Assembly: GCA_947646735.1 (NCBI GenBank)
Contig: CANTFK010000412.1
Coordinates: 167,773-231,772, forward strand
Length of the DNA stretch: 64,000 bases
From: Peronospora farinosa
Taxonomy: Eukaryota > Oomycota > Peronosporomycetes > Peronosporales > Peronosporaceae
Direction of reading: 5' to 3'
Each line of letters opens with the position of its first letter. Within the stretch, counting starts at the first letter, position 1. Below are positions 10,341-22,200 of this stretch, one piece after another. Under the pieces are notes generated by a model, which worked only from the letters and a program-made list of their open reading frames with translations, was not told the DNA's origin and made no database searches. Made by a program: the position numbers and the translations under genes.

Positions 10341-10930
10341 TGTAGATGGGCGCTTCGTCAAGAAGCTGCCACGTACTACGCGGGCACACACCTTCAAGCA
10401 GCGTGAGGAAGCGGTTAGGCCGTCTTACCTCCGCGTGCGGTGGTGGAGTTGGTCGGCGCCGAAGCGCTGTACCAACCGTTGACGGTACCTAAGCGAACCA
10501 CCCAAAGAGCTTCTAACCAAGAACTTCACTTACGTCACGCAGAATCTTATTAAGCTTCTCGTGCGCATTGATAGGTAGTTAGCAAATTCAAGACTGACTT
10601 ATATTTAATACAAAAGTCATTAAGTGCTGCCTTAACTACTGATAAGTTCAATGTAAAGATCGAATACGCGTCTTTTAGAAGCGTATTCCTACGTGCGAGC
10701 TCAAATATATATAAGCTCGCTGATGACGTCCGTCTGTAACATCATCATGACGCCTAGTCCCAACTGGGCGTCATCCCCGTCGAATGTGAATCCGTCAATG
10801 GATATCGCATTCACGAGGGTGGGTCACATTGATGTGTCTCACCCAAGTGGGAGGTCTAAGGGACCACGTACCCTTTTAGAACTCTCCATTGAGTATCATA
10901 TACTTAATGGATTCGTGTAACCACTCATTA
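10341..10930 (-). repeat. Element A 5' LTR
   Basis: It starts TGTAGATGGG and aligns with 5570-6177. The outer ten or so bases differ from the partner LTR (it ends CATTA instead of TTACA), so the end was placed by the GCTCG target duplication. Confidence 0.75.
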
Positions 10931-11059
10931 GCTCGAACCATACGTGGCTATTGTGAGTGTAAAGCACAAAGGTTGGGACCGCCAAGCACACCGCGCGAGG
11001 AAGTTGTTGACTATGTATATACGCCTGGTGTCGGCACAGCACAATGATTCTGCGTCGCC

Positions 11060-11310
11060 TATGTGATGCTGGGCCGAAGTTTAGAAAAACGATACTGCAA
11101 TTCTATTCTGATTGCCAAGGACAGTTGTGGATATCGATACAGACTAGTGGTCGATTTTCGCACTGTTTCAACTGATGTAAGGAAGATCTGGTCTGAAAGA
11201 AAACTGAAGCATGGCGTAAGCAGTTTAACGAGCCTGATTTACGACATCAGCAAGGCACGAACATCCTCTCTTCCCGGTCTCTTTTTACAGTGTAATTAAT
11301 GAGCGTCAAG
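11060..11310 (+). pseudogene. Reverse transcriptase fragment of a second retroelement
   Basis: The plus-strand frame reads NSILIAKDSCGYRYRLVVDF followed by RTVSTDV and SLIYDISKA. This fits the early RT region (S..LV.KKDG..R.CVDFR..N..T) of Ty3-type or BEL-type elements. The catalytic YxDD box was not found downstream. A possible integrase-like piece (DAALFLAATTLESIAGVRNE) at about 11480-11545 is weaker. Confidence 0.45.
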
Positions 11311-12684
11311 CGAAGAGATGCTCATGAACACGTTTTGCATCTCCTTGAGATATACACTTGCGCTTGTGGGTCGTGCTGAAAAAGGATATGGTTAAAGAGC
11401 ATTACTGTAAGGAATACGGCAATAGGTTACAACCATGACGTACCTTTTTCACTTACTTATCTTCATCCACTTGACTCAAAAGGATGCTGCTCTGTTCCTG
11501 GCAGCCACTACTCTGGAGAGTATTGCTGGAGTCCGTAATGAATGACGCCTTACCCGATCCCTTTAGCTGCGACCCAATGCCTTTCGCTTCACACCACTTC
11601 CGCAACCGAACTAAACGGCTGTAAGTCCATTATCATACCTTCCAACGAATATTACGCTAAAGCGAAGGAGTCGCTGGGATCGACAGCGATACGAGTTATC
11701 CTGTCAAGATAACCGGACCTTTTTCAACAAACAGAGCACCAGCGTATCGGTATATCCGTCAAGGTTACACCGTACTAATCGTAGAGCAGGTGACCACATC
11801 GAGTGCGATCCACGTAACCGCTCAAATTACTATCTCTGACCAACAAATATCTTTCGAGAGCTGCACAATGACCATCTACACGTAAGGACATCCGTTGCAA
11901 AGCCAACTTTCCTGTCGAAAACAGGCTTTCAACTTTTGCAAGTGCAATTGCATGTTTCTAATGCAGCGAAAGATGTCATCCCTGTAGATAACAACATTTT
12001 CTATTGAAGCAAGGTTGTACACTACCCCATGCTTACTTCTTTACTTAAAGCATAGCAGCACACTCTTAACGAATGACACAAGCGGTTGTGGCTTGAATAT
12101 ACTACTTTTATTACGACACACATTGGTCCTCTGCGCAATATGTATGACGTCTTTGAAGGATGATGGAGCCATAGCGGATGAAAATGGCTTGGATAAGTAT
12201 GTGGTACACACAATCCTATCCTCCAGTAAAATTGTGTCCACAGTATATAAAAGCCAGCGAGTGACAAACATATAGGAACTGTATAACAAAAACTGAGCTC
12301 TTTATTCATGAAGCTTCGACGTCATAGTAACAACGGAAGGACGGTCCATGTATTACAGAATCAAAACAATGAACAGCGTAAACAGGATTGCATAACGCAA
12401 AAGATCGCTTCGTCGGACGTTCAAACCTCTTTATTATCGCTTAAAAACTCGTCCTCCTTTGGAATTGTTCCCATTGAATTGTCCGTGAAAAAAAGTAAAA
12501 AACAAATGAAGAAAAAAAGACACACAATCATAACGAGACTCAAGAAGTTGTGGATTTGCTGCATCAGGACAATGTCAAGAGTCGCAATCACAATCTCGTG
12601 CTGGCCCCAGGGACCACAAATGCATCCAGTTCTTTATTTTGTGTGTCGAATAATATTCCTAGTTGGGGACTCAAGAAAACGAAA
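11311..12684. other. Gene-free stretch upstream of the poly(A) polymerase gene
   Basis: Probably more decayed transposon DNA up to about 12.0 kb, then the 5' region of the next gene. An ATG at 12308 opens a Lys/Ser-rich frame up to about 12495 that lies in a different frame from the polymerase. It may be a 5' part of that gene separated by a frame change in A-rich DNA (12488-12520). Confidence 0.35.
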
Positions 12685-14295
12685 ATGGAGTTGATAAAAC
12701 CGATAGTATCGGTAAATCGAGCAGTAACCGATGCACTTCATGAAGAAATTTTACAATATACCATGTATACTAAGAAAACAGTGGCAAAAATGGCTGTACA
12801 TATTGAAGAAATGATTGCAAATGTACGAGCAAGTGTGGTGTCAATGTGGCCACAATCAAAAGTTGAGACTTTTGGATCTTATTCGACGGGTATTTGGCTT
12901 CCAAGTAGTGATGTCGACCTTGTGATTCTGGATGTTTTGAAAGTGAACGATTCGAAAGTAACTGCAATACATTTACGAGAACTAGCTAAGGTACTGGAAA
13001 AGAAAAAATGGGTCGAATCGCTACTTGTGCTGGAAACGGCCAAGGTCCCAGTTTTGAAACTGGTCAGTGCTGGAACATCGGTGCCTATTGATATCACATT
13101 CGAGTCGGCTACAACACACAGTGGACTGCTTGCGCGCGATCTTATTAAGCGCTATGCAGACAAGATGCCGGAATTGTATCCATTGGCTATTTTGTTCAAG
13201 CAACTCTTACGTGAACGTGACTTAAACGACGCGTACACAGGAGGACTCAGTTCGTACTCGGTCGTGCTTATGCTGATTCATTTCTCGCAGCTCTGGCGGA
13301 ACGGTGACTTGTGCTTTGAAGCAGCTTCTATCTATGCATCGGGATCACTGCCACCGATACCATCTATGCTTGCATCGAAAAACCAGGCTTTGAAGGCAGG
13401 ACGGATACAGGCAGAGTTGACTTTGTCGAATGGTAATAGTAAAGTCGGCAGCGAATGTAATGCGATCGAGGTGCCGACTAGTTTAGCTCAGCATTCGGAG
13501 ACGTCTGTTGCAGATGCTAAAAGCTCGCCAAAAAAGTCGGCTTCTTTCCCGTCGCCAGGTCTCACCTCAACTTATGCAGCTGTAGTGGCTCGTGCGAAGC
13601 AGCAGCCTTTGGAGGATTTGTCTCGAGATACATCTTTTGAACCACGATTCACTTATGCTGCAGTAGCAGCTGGAATTGCAAAGGTCTCTGAGGAAAAGAA
13701 GCCTACTGGACCACCATCTAGCTACGCTGCGGCAGTGTCTGCGCCTGCAGAGTCGTCCTCATCAGCAAGACGAAAAAGTGTTGTGACAGCGAAGAAGCAG
13801 GTACAGGATGCTCATTTGTTAGACGCGATTAGCGTGTCCAGTAGCAACGCAGACACAGAAGACTCGAGTTCATCGTGCAGCCACTCTTCCTCAACGGACA
13901 GCGACGACGAATCGGCAAAGATGTTGTCCCATCAGCCTCCTGCTTCTCTTGGTGAGCATACAATGATGATTCTCGAGTTCTTTGGTATTATCTTTGACTA
14001 TCGCAAGAATGGACTGTCAGTGCGCGACGGAGGGTACATTTACAGGCTAGCGGATAGCCACCGCTTGCACGTCGGGAAGCCAGCGTTGGTAATTGAAGAT
14101 CCGATTCACCCCGATCGCAACGTAAGTGCCAGCAGCTTTGCCTTTCCTAAAGTTGTGGCGCTGTTCGAGGACTCGTACTATGCTCTCAAGTATTTCCGTG
14201 CGTCGAAGTTTACCCCGTCAGCGCTGAGCTGTTTGCTTAGCACTTCTGGACACACGAACCACAGTCGCAGCAAAGTGCAGACTGTTCAGTCATAA
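12685..14295 (+). CDS. TRF4/TENT4-type non-canonical poly(A) RNA polymerase
   Basis: 536 residues from the first in-frame ATG. The frame is open back to 12499, but only non-ATG codons lie upstream, so the N-terminus is uncertain. A nucleotidyltransferase core is visible: FGSYSTGIWLPSSDVDLVI (about residues 63-82, with the two metal-binding Asp) and PIDITFE (third Asp, about 134). Then come LYPLAILFKQLLRERDLNDAY and GGLSSYSVVLML. The PAP-associated half returns at about 425-505 (MMILEFFGIIFDYR, ISVRDGG-like box, IEDPIHPDRNVSASSF). The order and motifs match TRF4/PAPD5/PAPD7, which add short oligo(A) tails to nuclear RNAs for exosome decay. Odd: about 200 residues of low complexity split the two halves, with three (S/T)YAA repeats and an acidic Ser-rich run. 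The neighbour RlmN is convergent, 312 bp away. Confidence 0.88.
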   Translation: MELIKPIVSVNRAVTDALHEEILQYTMYTKKTVAKMAVHIEEMIANVRASVVSMWPQSKVETFGSYSTGIWLPSSDVDLVILDVLKVNDSKVTAIHLRELAKVLEKKKWVESLLVLETAKVPVLKLVSAGTSVPIDITFESATTHSGLLARDLIKRYADKMPELYPLAILFKQLLRERDLNDAYTGGLSSYSVVLMLIHFSQLWRNGDLCFEAASIYASGSLPPIPSMLASKNQALKAGRIQAELTLSNGNSKVGSECNAIEVPTSLAQHSETSVADAKSSPKKSASFPSPGLTSTYAAVVARAKQQPLEDLSRDTSFEPRFTYAAVAAGIAKVSEEKKPTGPPSSYAAAVSAPAESSSSARRKSVVTAKKQVQDAHLLDAISVSSSNADTEDSSSSCSHSSSTDSDDESAKMLSHQPPASLGEHTMMILEFFGIIFDYRKNGLSVRDGGYIYRLADSHRLHVGKPALVIEDPIHPDRNVSASSFAFPKVVALFEDSYYALKYFRASKFTPSALSCLLSTSGHTNHSRSKVQTVQS

Positions 14296-14607
14296 CACCG
14301 CCGGAACTCTATTCAAGTAAAACAAGCACGTGTCTTGCTGAAGTTGCAGCGGGGCGAAGTCTTACATTATATAGCACATTGAAGCATGCAAGAGATAACG
14401 AGAAGGTAGTAATTTGTAGTCTAACAAGAAGCAGAAACAAGTAAATACAACAAGGGAAAAGTAAGTGCGTTAGCAGTGTTCGCGCTGCCAGTCAGCTACA
14501 AGTCTCCAAAAAATCCATTATCGCAGATAGCTTCGCTTAAACTGCTCTTTAGATTCTATGTGGATGTAGAAATACGTCCCGTGTTTGCATTTCCTGCGGC
14601 TGCTGGG
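14296..14607. other. Convergent 3' intergenic region
   Basis: It lies between the stop codons of two convergent genes. No gene, repeat or clear polyadenylation motif was recognised. Confidence 0.5.
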
Positions 14608-15997
14608 TTAATTTACATGGACACGTCCGCGACGGGCGATCCCGGTGGCAAACACAGCAATTGATGCTCCCAACAAAGCAATCCCAATAGCCTGCTGATG
14701 CTCGCCAATGAAGTCGTAGGCACAAGCAAGCCACGAGACAAGAAAGGACGAAGAGACATCTCCATTCGTGCTGTCCGTCGCCGATAGAGCCTTCATGTTC
14801 TTTCGCGAGTTCTTGGTTCTCCGACGGCCGAAATCCTCGATGTCACGCTGCACAGCATTACTATCGGGTTTGTTCTTCAAAGCTAATTGTCCACATGCGC
14901 CATCAATATCTGTACCATGATTCTCACGGATCGTAGCCTTGAGGTTGTACGGCTCGCGCAAGATAGCGTGGAAAGCACGAATGTCCTCAGGAGATGGCGA
15001 TTGAAATTGCGCACCGACTTCAGTGGTGTTATATGGGATGAGATTTACATGCACCAATCGATTCTGCAGCAACTTTCCAAGTAAGTGTGCAGTCTCGATC
15101 GAATCATTGACACCTGCTAGCATACAATACTCTACCATCACCAGACGTCCCTCCCTACAGAAAAAAACAAAGCAACTCAGCAACTTACGTCAACATAGAG
15201 CCCATAACAGCAAAGAAAACAAAGAAAAAAACACCACAAATATCCACATACTTCATCGCAAGATGATCATCAATAGCCGCCATGAGTTTGTCCAGTGAGT
15301 AGGCAGTAGAAGTAGGTACAATCTCACTCCGCATCTCCTGTGTCGGAGCATGAAGTGACAGTGCGAGACGCACAAGTGGTGCATCATGAGACAATTGACG
15401 GATCCGATGGATCACACCCACTGTAGATAGTGTAATATACTTGGGAGCAAGTCCAAAGACTTTGGTCATAGCTCGAATAGCTGCCAAGACGGCATCGTAA
15501 TTGTTCAGAGGTTCACCCATTCCCATGAACACCACGTTGCGAATAGGTGCAATCCGATTGGCATGTGCCAATTGCTCTAATATCTCTCCACTGCACAGAT
15601 CAGCAATAATACCGAGCGTACCTGTGGCACAGAATGTACACGCCATTTGACAGCCTACTTGAGAGCTCACACAGAGCGTATTACGGCCCGTGTGTCGCAT
15701 AATTACAGCTTCAATCTCATGCTCGTCCTGTAACTTGATCAGAAGCTTCACAGTACCATCGGATGAGCGTTGTTCTGTCGTTATGGACGTCGTAAAGGGT
15801 ACAAAGTGTTCACTTAATAACGTCCGAAGTGTCTTGGGAATACCTGGAATATCAGTGAATAAAGCTTCTGGATTTTGTACCATATAACGCCATATTGTCA
15901 GTGTATGAATCTCTTTATAGTTGTGTGTCTGGAGAAACTCGGGTAACGCTTTCTGGTCAAAAATAGGCAGTGGAGACAGCGTACGCTTCTTGACCAT
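14608..15997 (-). CDS. RlmN/Cfr-family radical SAM RNA methyltransferase
   Basis: Two exons: 15997-15252 and 15154-14608. The intron 15155-15251 (97 bp, GTATGT..CTGTAG) joins AMK|EGRLVMVEY in frame; 430 residues. The start is ATG at 15997; the upstream TTG is ignored. The radical-SAM cluster motif is CQMACTFCATG (C-x3-C-x2-C). Other RlmN blocks are FMGMGEPLNNYDAV, YITLSTVGV, RLALSLHAP, the REIMP-like REIVP position (MRSEIVPTS) and LIPYNT. The second catalytic Cys is present in HGTDIDGACGQL, although the usual R-x-x-R-G-x-D-I-x-A-A-C reads with ENHGT in place of xxRGx. Bacterial RlmN methylates C2 of A2503 in 23S rRNA and A37 of tRNAs. Here an organellar rRNA or tRNA target is inferred. Odd: after the family end there is a tail of about 90 residues ending in a hydrophobic helix (AIGIALLGASIAVFATGIA). 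Confidence 0.9.
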
Positions 15998-16242
15998 TAT
16001 GGCTATGCTTGGGAAGGCGTGGAGCCCAATCAAGCAATGTTGTGTAAACCACTTTATTAACGTTTTTACTTAATGATTTAATTTGACAGTGCCTACGGTA
16101 CGTTTGACAAAACATGTATTGTCGTTTATACGCTTATACGTTTTCAGCAACCAATGTTTAAATATAAAAAAGCTAGAATACGTAGTTATTCAAACATGTA
16201 TGGAATTAATATCAAAGGGATACAATATCGCTATCGAGTTTG

Positions 16243-19200
16243 TCAACTACACTCGGCACCAGGACGAAGTACCTTTGTCGGACGCACTGCTGCTGACGTT
16301 GAGCCCTTCAATACAGCGTATTTTCGCTTGCGCATCTGCTTCGTCCGACGTTTCTGCTCGTTTTTCTGCATCCGACGCTGAGCAGCACGCTGCGGGTCAG
16401 ACACGGCTTCGGTTCGACGTTGGAGCTTGCGTACTGCACGACGTGCCGCCATCTTCTTCTGCATGAATGAGTACGCCTCCAAAAACGGCGTAGCCCCGAG
16501 CTTCTGCTCCAAAAGCTGCAGCACTTCTTGCGCCAGCAATGCGCTCTCAGGCGGCACCATTGACTCTGGTGCAGGACCTCTCTTCCGGTTCTTGTAACGG
16601 TTTCGCTGCTGTTGCTGCAGCAACGCTTGTTCTTGTCGGGCCTGGAGCTCTTCAAGTTTGCTTGACGCACGATACAGCGGGTTGATAATTTGCACAACGT
16701 ACAGTTCAGCAAAAGCTGCGTCGTGGCAGTGCAGTAGTGCAGCGAACAGCTTGAACACCACAGTTCGCACCTCGTCACTGCAGCTCGAGCCACAAGCCAC
16801 ATATGACAGTCGGGTTAACAGCCAGCCCATAGGCGAACGCGCCTTCGCGCGGTCTTCATCCTTCTCCTGCTCCTGACGTCGCTGTAATTCCGCTTCGTCA
16901 TCCTTTTCGTCAGTCTTCCCGTCTCCATCAGCAGCGCCATCTTCTGTATCTTCATTTTCTGTCTCAGCTTCAGCTTCACCTGTAGGTATTGCATCCAACT
17001 CGTCAATGATTATGGCGTCAGCCGCCGCAGCTGTCACATCCTGTGGAATGTCGGTGGTCTCAAGTGCTTCACACAAGAACGGCAGCGCTGTGAGCACTTC
17101 GTTTGCCAGCTCGTCATTCAATGCCGGCGCTTCCAGCAACTTGCAGAATGCACTAGCCCAAGCAAACAGACGCCCAGGGCGCTGCAGGTACACTGCACCG
17201 TTGTGCAAACGCTCGAGGACTTCAGCAGACAGACGCTTTACCGGAGCCGCATACGCAAGCGTAGTTGCTTGGCGGCGACGCAAGTACGACGTCAGTAGCC
17301 GGGTTGCACCAAGGCGAACCCATGCGTGGGGGTATTGCAGTAGCGGCAGCACCACGACATCAAAAAAGTTCGTCGTCGGTTTATCTTCCTCCAGCCACAG
17401 TTCATAAGGACCAGCAAGATGATCGCTGAAGGCGGTGAGTGCCACACAAACATGGTACGTCGGCTGCCACCGCACCTGGTCACTGTCTTCTACTGTCTGA
17501 AGCTCTCGCTGACGACGCTCAAGCGCTGTGCGAGCCGCGAGCAAGACCTGGGGTGTACTTCGCTCGAAAAACTCAGGCCGGGTCTCCAGTACAAGCGTCG
17601 TCACCTGCGCCGCAGTTCCCAGTAGCTTTACTGCATCCGTGGCATCCGAGTTTGAAGCTTGCGTCCACCATGTGCTCACCAGCAAAATGCTTTCGTTCAG
17701 TTCGTTGTTGCCCATACGACGCACCAAAGTACTTAAAGCTTCTCGAGCGAGGTTGCGGCATTCCGTGGCATCATCGTTAGCCAACCGTAACACAAGTGGC
17801 AAAAAGAAAAACTGGGCGCGAGCATTCACCAGATCCTGTGGGAGCTTCAAAAAAAGAGAACGAAGCGCCTTAAGAACAGCTGATCGCCCTGTGGCATGTC
17901 CGTAACTTAAGTTATCAACCAAGAACTTGAGATGACGGGACAGCCGTTTGTTTCCAAGAGGATATTCGAGGAGGAAGGTCTGGTAGATCATTGCACAGTT
18001 TAGACGCGCACCAGGGGCATCACTCTGAACTAGCAGCTCGCCAACACGCAGCATCACATCGTACACTTCACTCACGATGAGGCGAGAGTTCACGATGGCC
18101 CGTAGCAGAGTAAAGGTGGCATTCTGGTGGTCTTGTTCGTCCAGGTCAGCACGCAAGAAACTTAGAAGCACACGTAGTTGAGGCTCTGTGAGTCGGAGAT
18201 TCTCCGACTCACGGGGTACGGTTCCGTTCTCCACTGCAAGCTCCAAGCCTTGCTGTTGTCGGAGGAGTGCAGTAAGCGTGCGGTAGCACGTCTGAACCAT
18301 CTCGTTCCGTGTAGCAGCTCCTGCCTGTTGCAGAATCTTAAACAGTCGATCAAGAAGAGGCGAGCGTGCCACTCGCATTGCTGGTAGCTCGTCTTGTCGG
18401 GGAAGCAGCGAGCCTAGGCACTTGAGTGCGTTAATAACAGCTCGATCATTCTTCGATTCGCCAGCACAGCGCATCAACAACGGCACTAACGGGTCGATCA
18501 GTTGGGCCGGAGCATTGGCACTCTTTTTGATCTCGTTTGCCTGGTCCTCAGCGCTGCTGTTCTTCCGGAGGAAAGAGAATACCAAAAGCACAGCAAAGTT
18601 CAGCAGTTCTCGGAGATGCGCCGTACTCTCGGCTAAGATAGCGGCAATTTCGTCGCGCTTTTGCTTCTTGGTTTTGCTTTGCTGCTGTTGACGCATCTTG
18701 TCGAAGCCTGTAACCTGCTGCTGCATCGCAACCCGCACAGTATCCCGCGATTTTACTCGTGCTGCAAGCAGCTTTGTGGCTGCCGCACTCTTTTCTGACA
18801 CGAGCCACGATGTCACAAGCGAAGTGCAGCTGCCACCATCTTCATACTGCGCTTTTTCTCTTTCAGTGGCCGGGCGCAGGCTCTCAAGACTCGAGCTGAG
18901 AACGTTGTATGCGTACAGGAGCATATACGACGACTCCACGGACGGATTTTTTGCAAGTCCAATCGCCACGCGTTTTAATGCCTCTTGAAGCGCAGCAGTA
19001 GCTTGAGCACCAGCATCTGTGGCCTGAAAGCGCTTCACAAGCGCACTCACAACTTCGTGGATGCTCGGATTGGGCAGGAAGGGTAACGACCTTGTCAGCA
19101 ACTCCAGTGAGTCCAGACTCCGTCCATCGCTCGAGCGTGCCTCTTTCATCTTGGACTTCTGGACGGACTTACGTTCCACGCCTCCAGCGGCTGCCTCTGC

Positions 19201-22200
19201 TGCCTCACCGATAGTCGTCATGCCCTGAAACAGTTCTGCAGCTAGAATCTCCATCACGATCGGTACGCAACCATCTAGTGGTGAGGCAAATGCAGTCTCA
19301 CGCTCGGCTTCTTGTTCCTTATTTTGTGTGAGCAACAACGACTGCGGCTTGCGAAGAACTCCAGACTGTCCGTCCACCTGCATGATCTCTGGTAGCTTCT
19401 CCAATAGCGCATGCACGGTAAAGGACAGCACGTGAACCATGTATCCGTCGCGCAGAGTGTGGCGAAGCTCTTCTACAATTGGAAGCAAAAAGCTCGCACC
19501 AAGTTCCACAGCAATCCGAACGAGCGTAGTGCGAGCCGAAACACGCACGGCCTCATCCTTACTCTTTAGTAAATTCGCAAACTTTAGCAGCAACTTGGGC
19601 AACTCCCGCTGGAATGTTTCAGCGCGCAGTCGACGCAGCACCTTTACAACTGCTAGGGCTAAAGGCACACGCACCGACACTGCTTCCTGCGAAAGCGAGG
19701 TTGACTCTCCATCGTTGTCCCTCGCCTTTGAACTCTTCTTTGAAGTCGCTTTCTTGAACAAGTACGAGTAAAGCATCGGAAGTACTTGCGTTTCCATGCT
19801 TCCCTGGACCTTAGAAGAACTCTCTTTTTGTATGCCCTTGTCACCACTACCGGCCGGTTTAGTATCGGCTTGTTCCTTGTTGATTGACACGGATGACGCT
19901 TTTTGCCATTGAGCAGCAGCACCTGGCGTCTCAAAGTGGAAATGATCAATTACGGCGCAAATTGACATAATGATAGCACCTTCCATTTCAACGTGCCCAT
20001 CGATCGACTTCAGCAGTCTACGCAACAACGAAAGGTAGTGCGACCAGCCCAAAAGTCCGGCAGCACATCCCACACATGCTGCGGCCTCAGCGCGCAGAGA
20101 CTCCTGACTCTTCGCGTGAGTTTCGTAGACAAAGTGCAATACAAGCGGTAATATGATACTATTCACCGTTGAGTTTGAAAACCACTGCGGTCTCTCACTC
20201 GCTTCGCTACTGACTTGATTATTTGCCTTCGTCGCCATGGAGTCCATCAGCGTGCTGAGCCGCTGAAGTGCGCGGCGTCTGCGATGAGCCTGAATGTGCG
20301 TAATATTGTAGAAAAAATCAGCCTCAGGATCCTCCTGGTTGCGCGCCAGTACCAAGTCGGCCGGAACAAATGCGTACAGCATAAACGCCTTGTGTTGGTC
20401 TGCCAGTGATCCCAGTAACGTCACGAATCCACGACGCACATTCTCATCTGTTGAGCGCAGGCTTGCCCGCACACAAGGCATCACAAGTACCTCCATCGCA
20501 TGAAGCACAGGCGACTTCGCAACGTCTGCTCTCTCCGTTCGTCCTACTGCGACCTCGGCAGCTAGTTGCAGGAACGTCGTAAGCGCGGCAAGGGCACCGC
20601 TACGCACCGAAAATTCAGCGTCATGCATACACTGGAGACATTGCGCCACAAGGGGGGCTAGCGTGTGTGTATCGAGGCTAAACCCGGCAAAACGCGTCGA
20701 GCTCAAATGGTTAAGCGCAACGAGGCGACGCTCATAGTCGGTCTCCTCAATGCGCTTGGGGTCATATGCATTGAGCTCAGCAAGCAATTCTGCCACGGGA
20801 GCCACCTCCTTAAGCGCAGGATGTGCACCTAGGGCTGTAAACACCAGCACAAGTTTCAAGCGTGGATCACGATCAGCGATGCAGTTCGGACCCGGGGCTA
20901 ACAGCCGCGCTATGGCGAGCACATGCTTTTTAGGCTCTGAAAGCTTGGCAACCAAGCTCGCCAACACTTCGAGCAAGTTCTCTTTGTCCTTCGGCGACGT
21001 CTGATGGTTGCGCAGCAAAAACGGCAACAACAACTGGAACAAGTCATGTGCAGCAATCGCAACGTCTCCCTTGGAGGCATCCAAATGGCGAGAGAGACGG
21101 CAAAGGAATGCAAGTTCCTTGCGTGATGAACCTGCGTATCGGTCGCTCGCATAGCGTGCGGCCTTGGCCTGAAAACGGCGCACAAACTGCTCTAGCACAA
21201 AAGGGATATGAGGTACCAACAGAACCTTCTCATCCGTGTTAGAGGCAGTCATATTTACGCCTTGGCCATGCTCAAGCAAACGCTCGTCTCCATCAAGCAA
21301 CGAGTTCATAAACTGCAAAATTGAATCCAGAATTTCAGGCGAAATACCACGAGTCAATGCAGACGATGCGCTCCCTGACGTCAAACCGGCTGACATACAG
21401 GAGATAACGGGAAGCATCAGGGGCTTCGAAATACACCGACGAGACCTGTCTGCGCGACCCAACGCCACAAGTAAATTCAAAAGCGCCGATGCCTTCTCGG
21501 CACCGACAACCGCATTCGGCAGGTGCGTGATCGAATCACATGACGTCTTTAGCACCGCAACTACCCACGGTTCTAGTTTTACCAGCGTATCAAACTGTGA
21601 TGACAACAAAAAAACTATAGTTAGTGTTTGAATCGACATAGATCAATGAATGTGACGAAACCGCGTTTCGTACCGTATCGATCAACTCCGAGAGTCGTCG
21701 GTAAGTTAACATGCGAATTTGCTTTTTCATCGAAGCAGATGTCACGAGCGTATTAGCGGTCGGTGGCGTCGCGTCTTGTTTGCGTTTCAAGCCGACCGCA
21801 CGTACGGCTTTTTCTTTATCGTTCTCATCGACTACAGCCAACCAGTTATCATCTTCACCGGAAACAACGCTGATCTGAAGGATGGCCAGCAGCACATCAG
21901 CAATACGGGGTATGAAAGCAGCCAACTTCACACCGAGCTGGTTCATAAGATCCTCCAGCAGATTCAAGAAGCCCAAGATACGCGAAGGCTGTACTTTGGC
22001 GACTGCTACCACAGGCTGCACCGTATCAGCAATGACAAGAGCTTCCGGAACATTGCTTTCAGGAACTTCAATCGTCACATTAAATGCTCTCACCACCAGA
22101 TCCACAAAGCTTGCTAGCTCAGGTGCTTCCAGCGCTGCCAAGTACGCTAGAATGGCAGCACGACGAGCGCCCACGGTGTCACCGTTGTTACGGCCTTTCT

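Larger units (their letters stand above)
5570..10930 (-). mobile_element. Ty3 chromovirus element A, internally deleted and degenerate
   Basis: A minus-strand LTR retrotransposon bounded by direct repeats at 5570-6177 and 10341-10930. The candidate target duplication is GCTCG, at 5565-5569 and 10931-10935. From the 5' side (right) it contains a primer-binding site, gag remnants, a protease remnant, the pol N-terminal linker, then an abrupt jump to the integrase C-terminus, a chromodomain remnant, an opposite-strand ORF and the 3' LTR. Relative to element B about 2.9 kb is missing, so RT, RNase H and the integrase core are gone. A further segment of about 510 bp interrupts gag. The element cannot move on its own; its LTRs, PBS and polypurine tract are still recognisable. 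Confidence 0.85.

Noticed and set aside
16083..16466. Plus-strand ORFs inside UTP20 and MSH2 (for example 16083-16466, 24087-24773)
   Set aside because: They overlap clearly coding, spliced minus-strand genes and show the Ser/Arg-rich composition expected of antisense frames.
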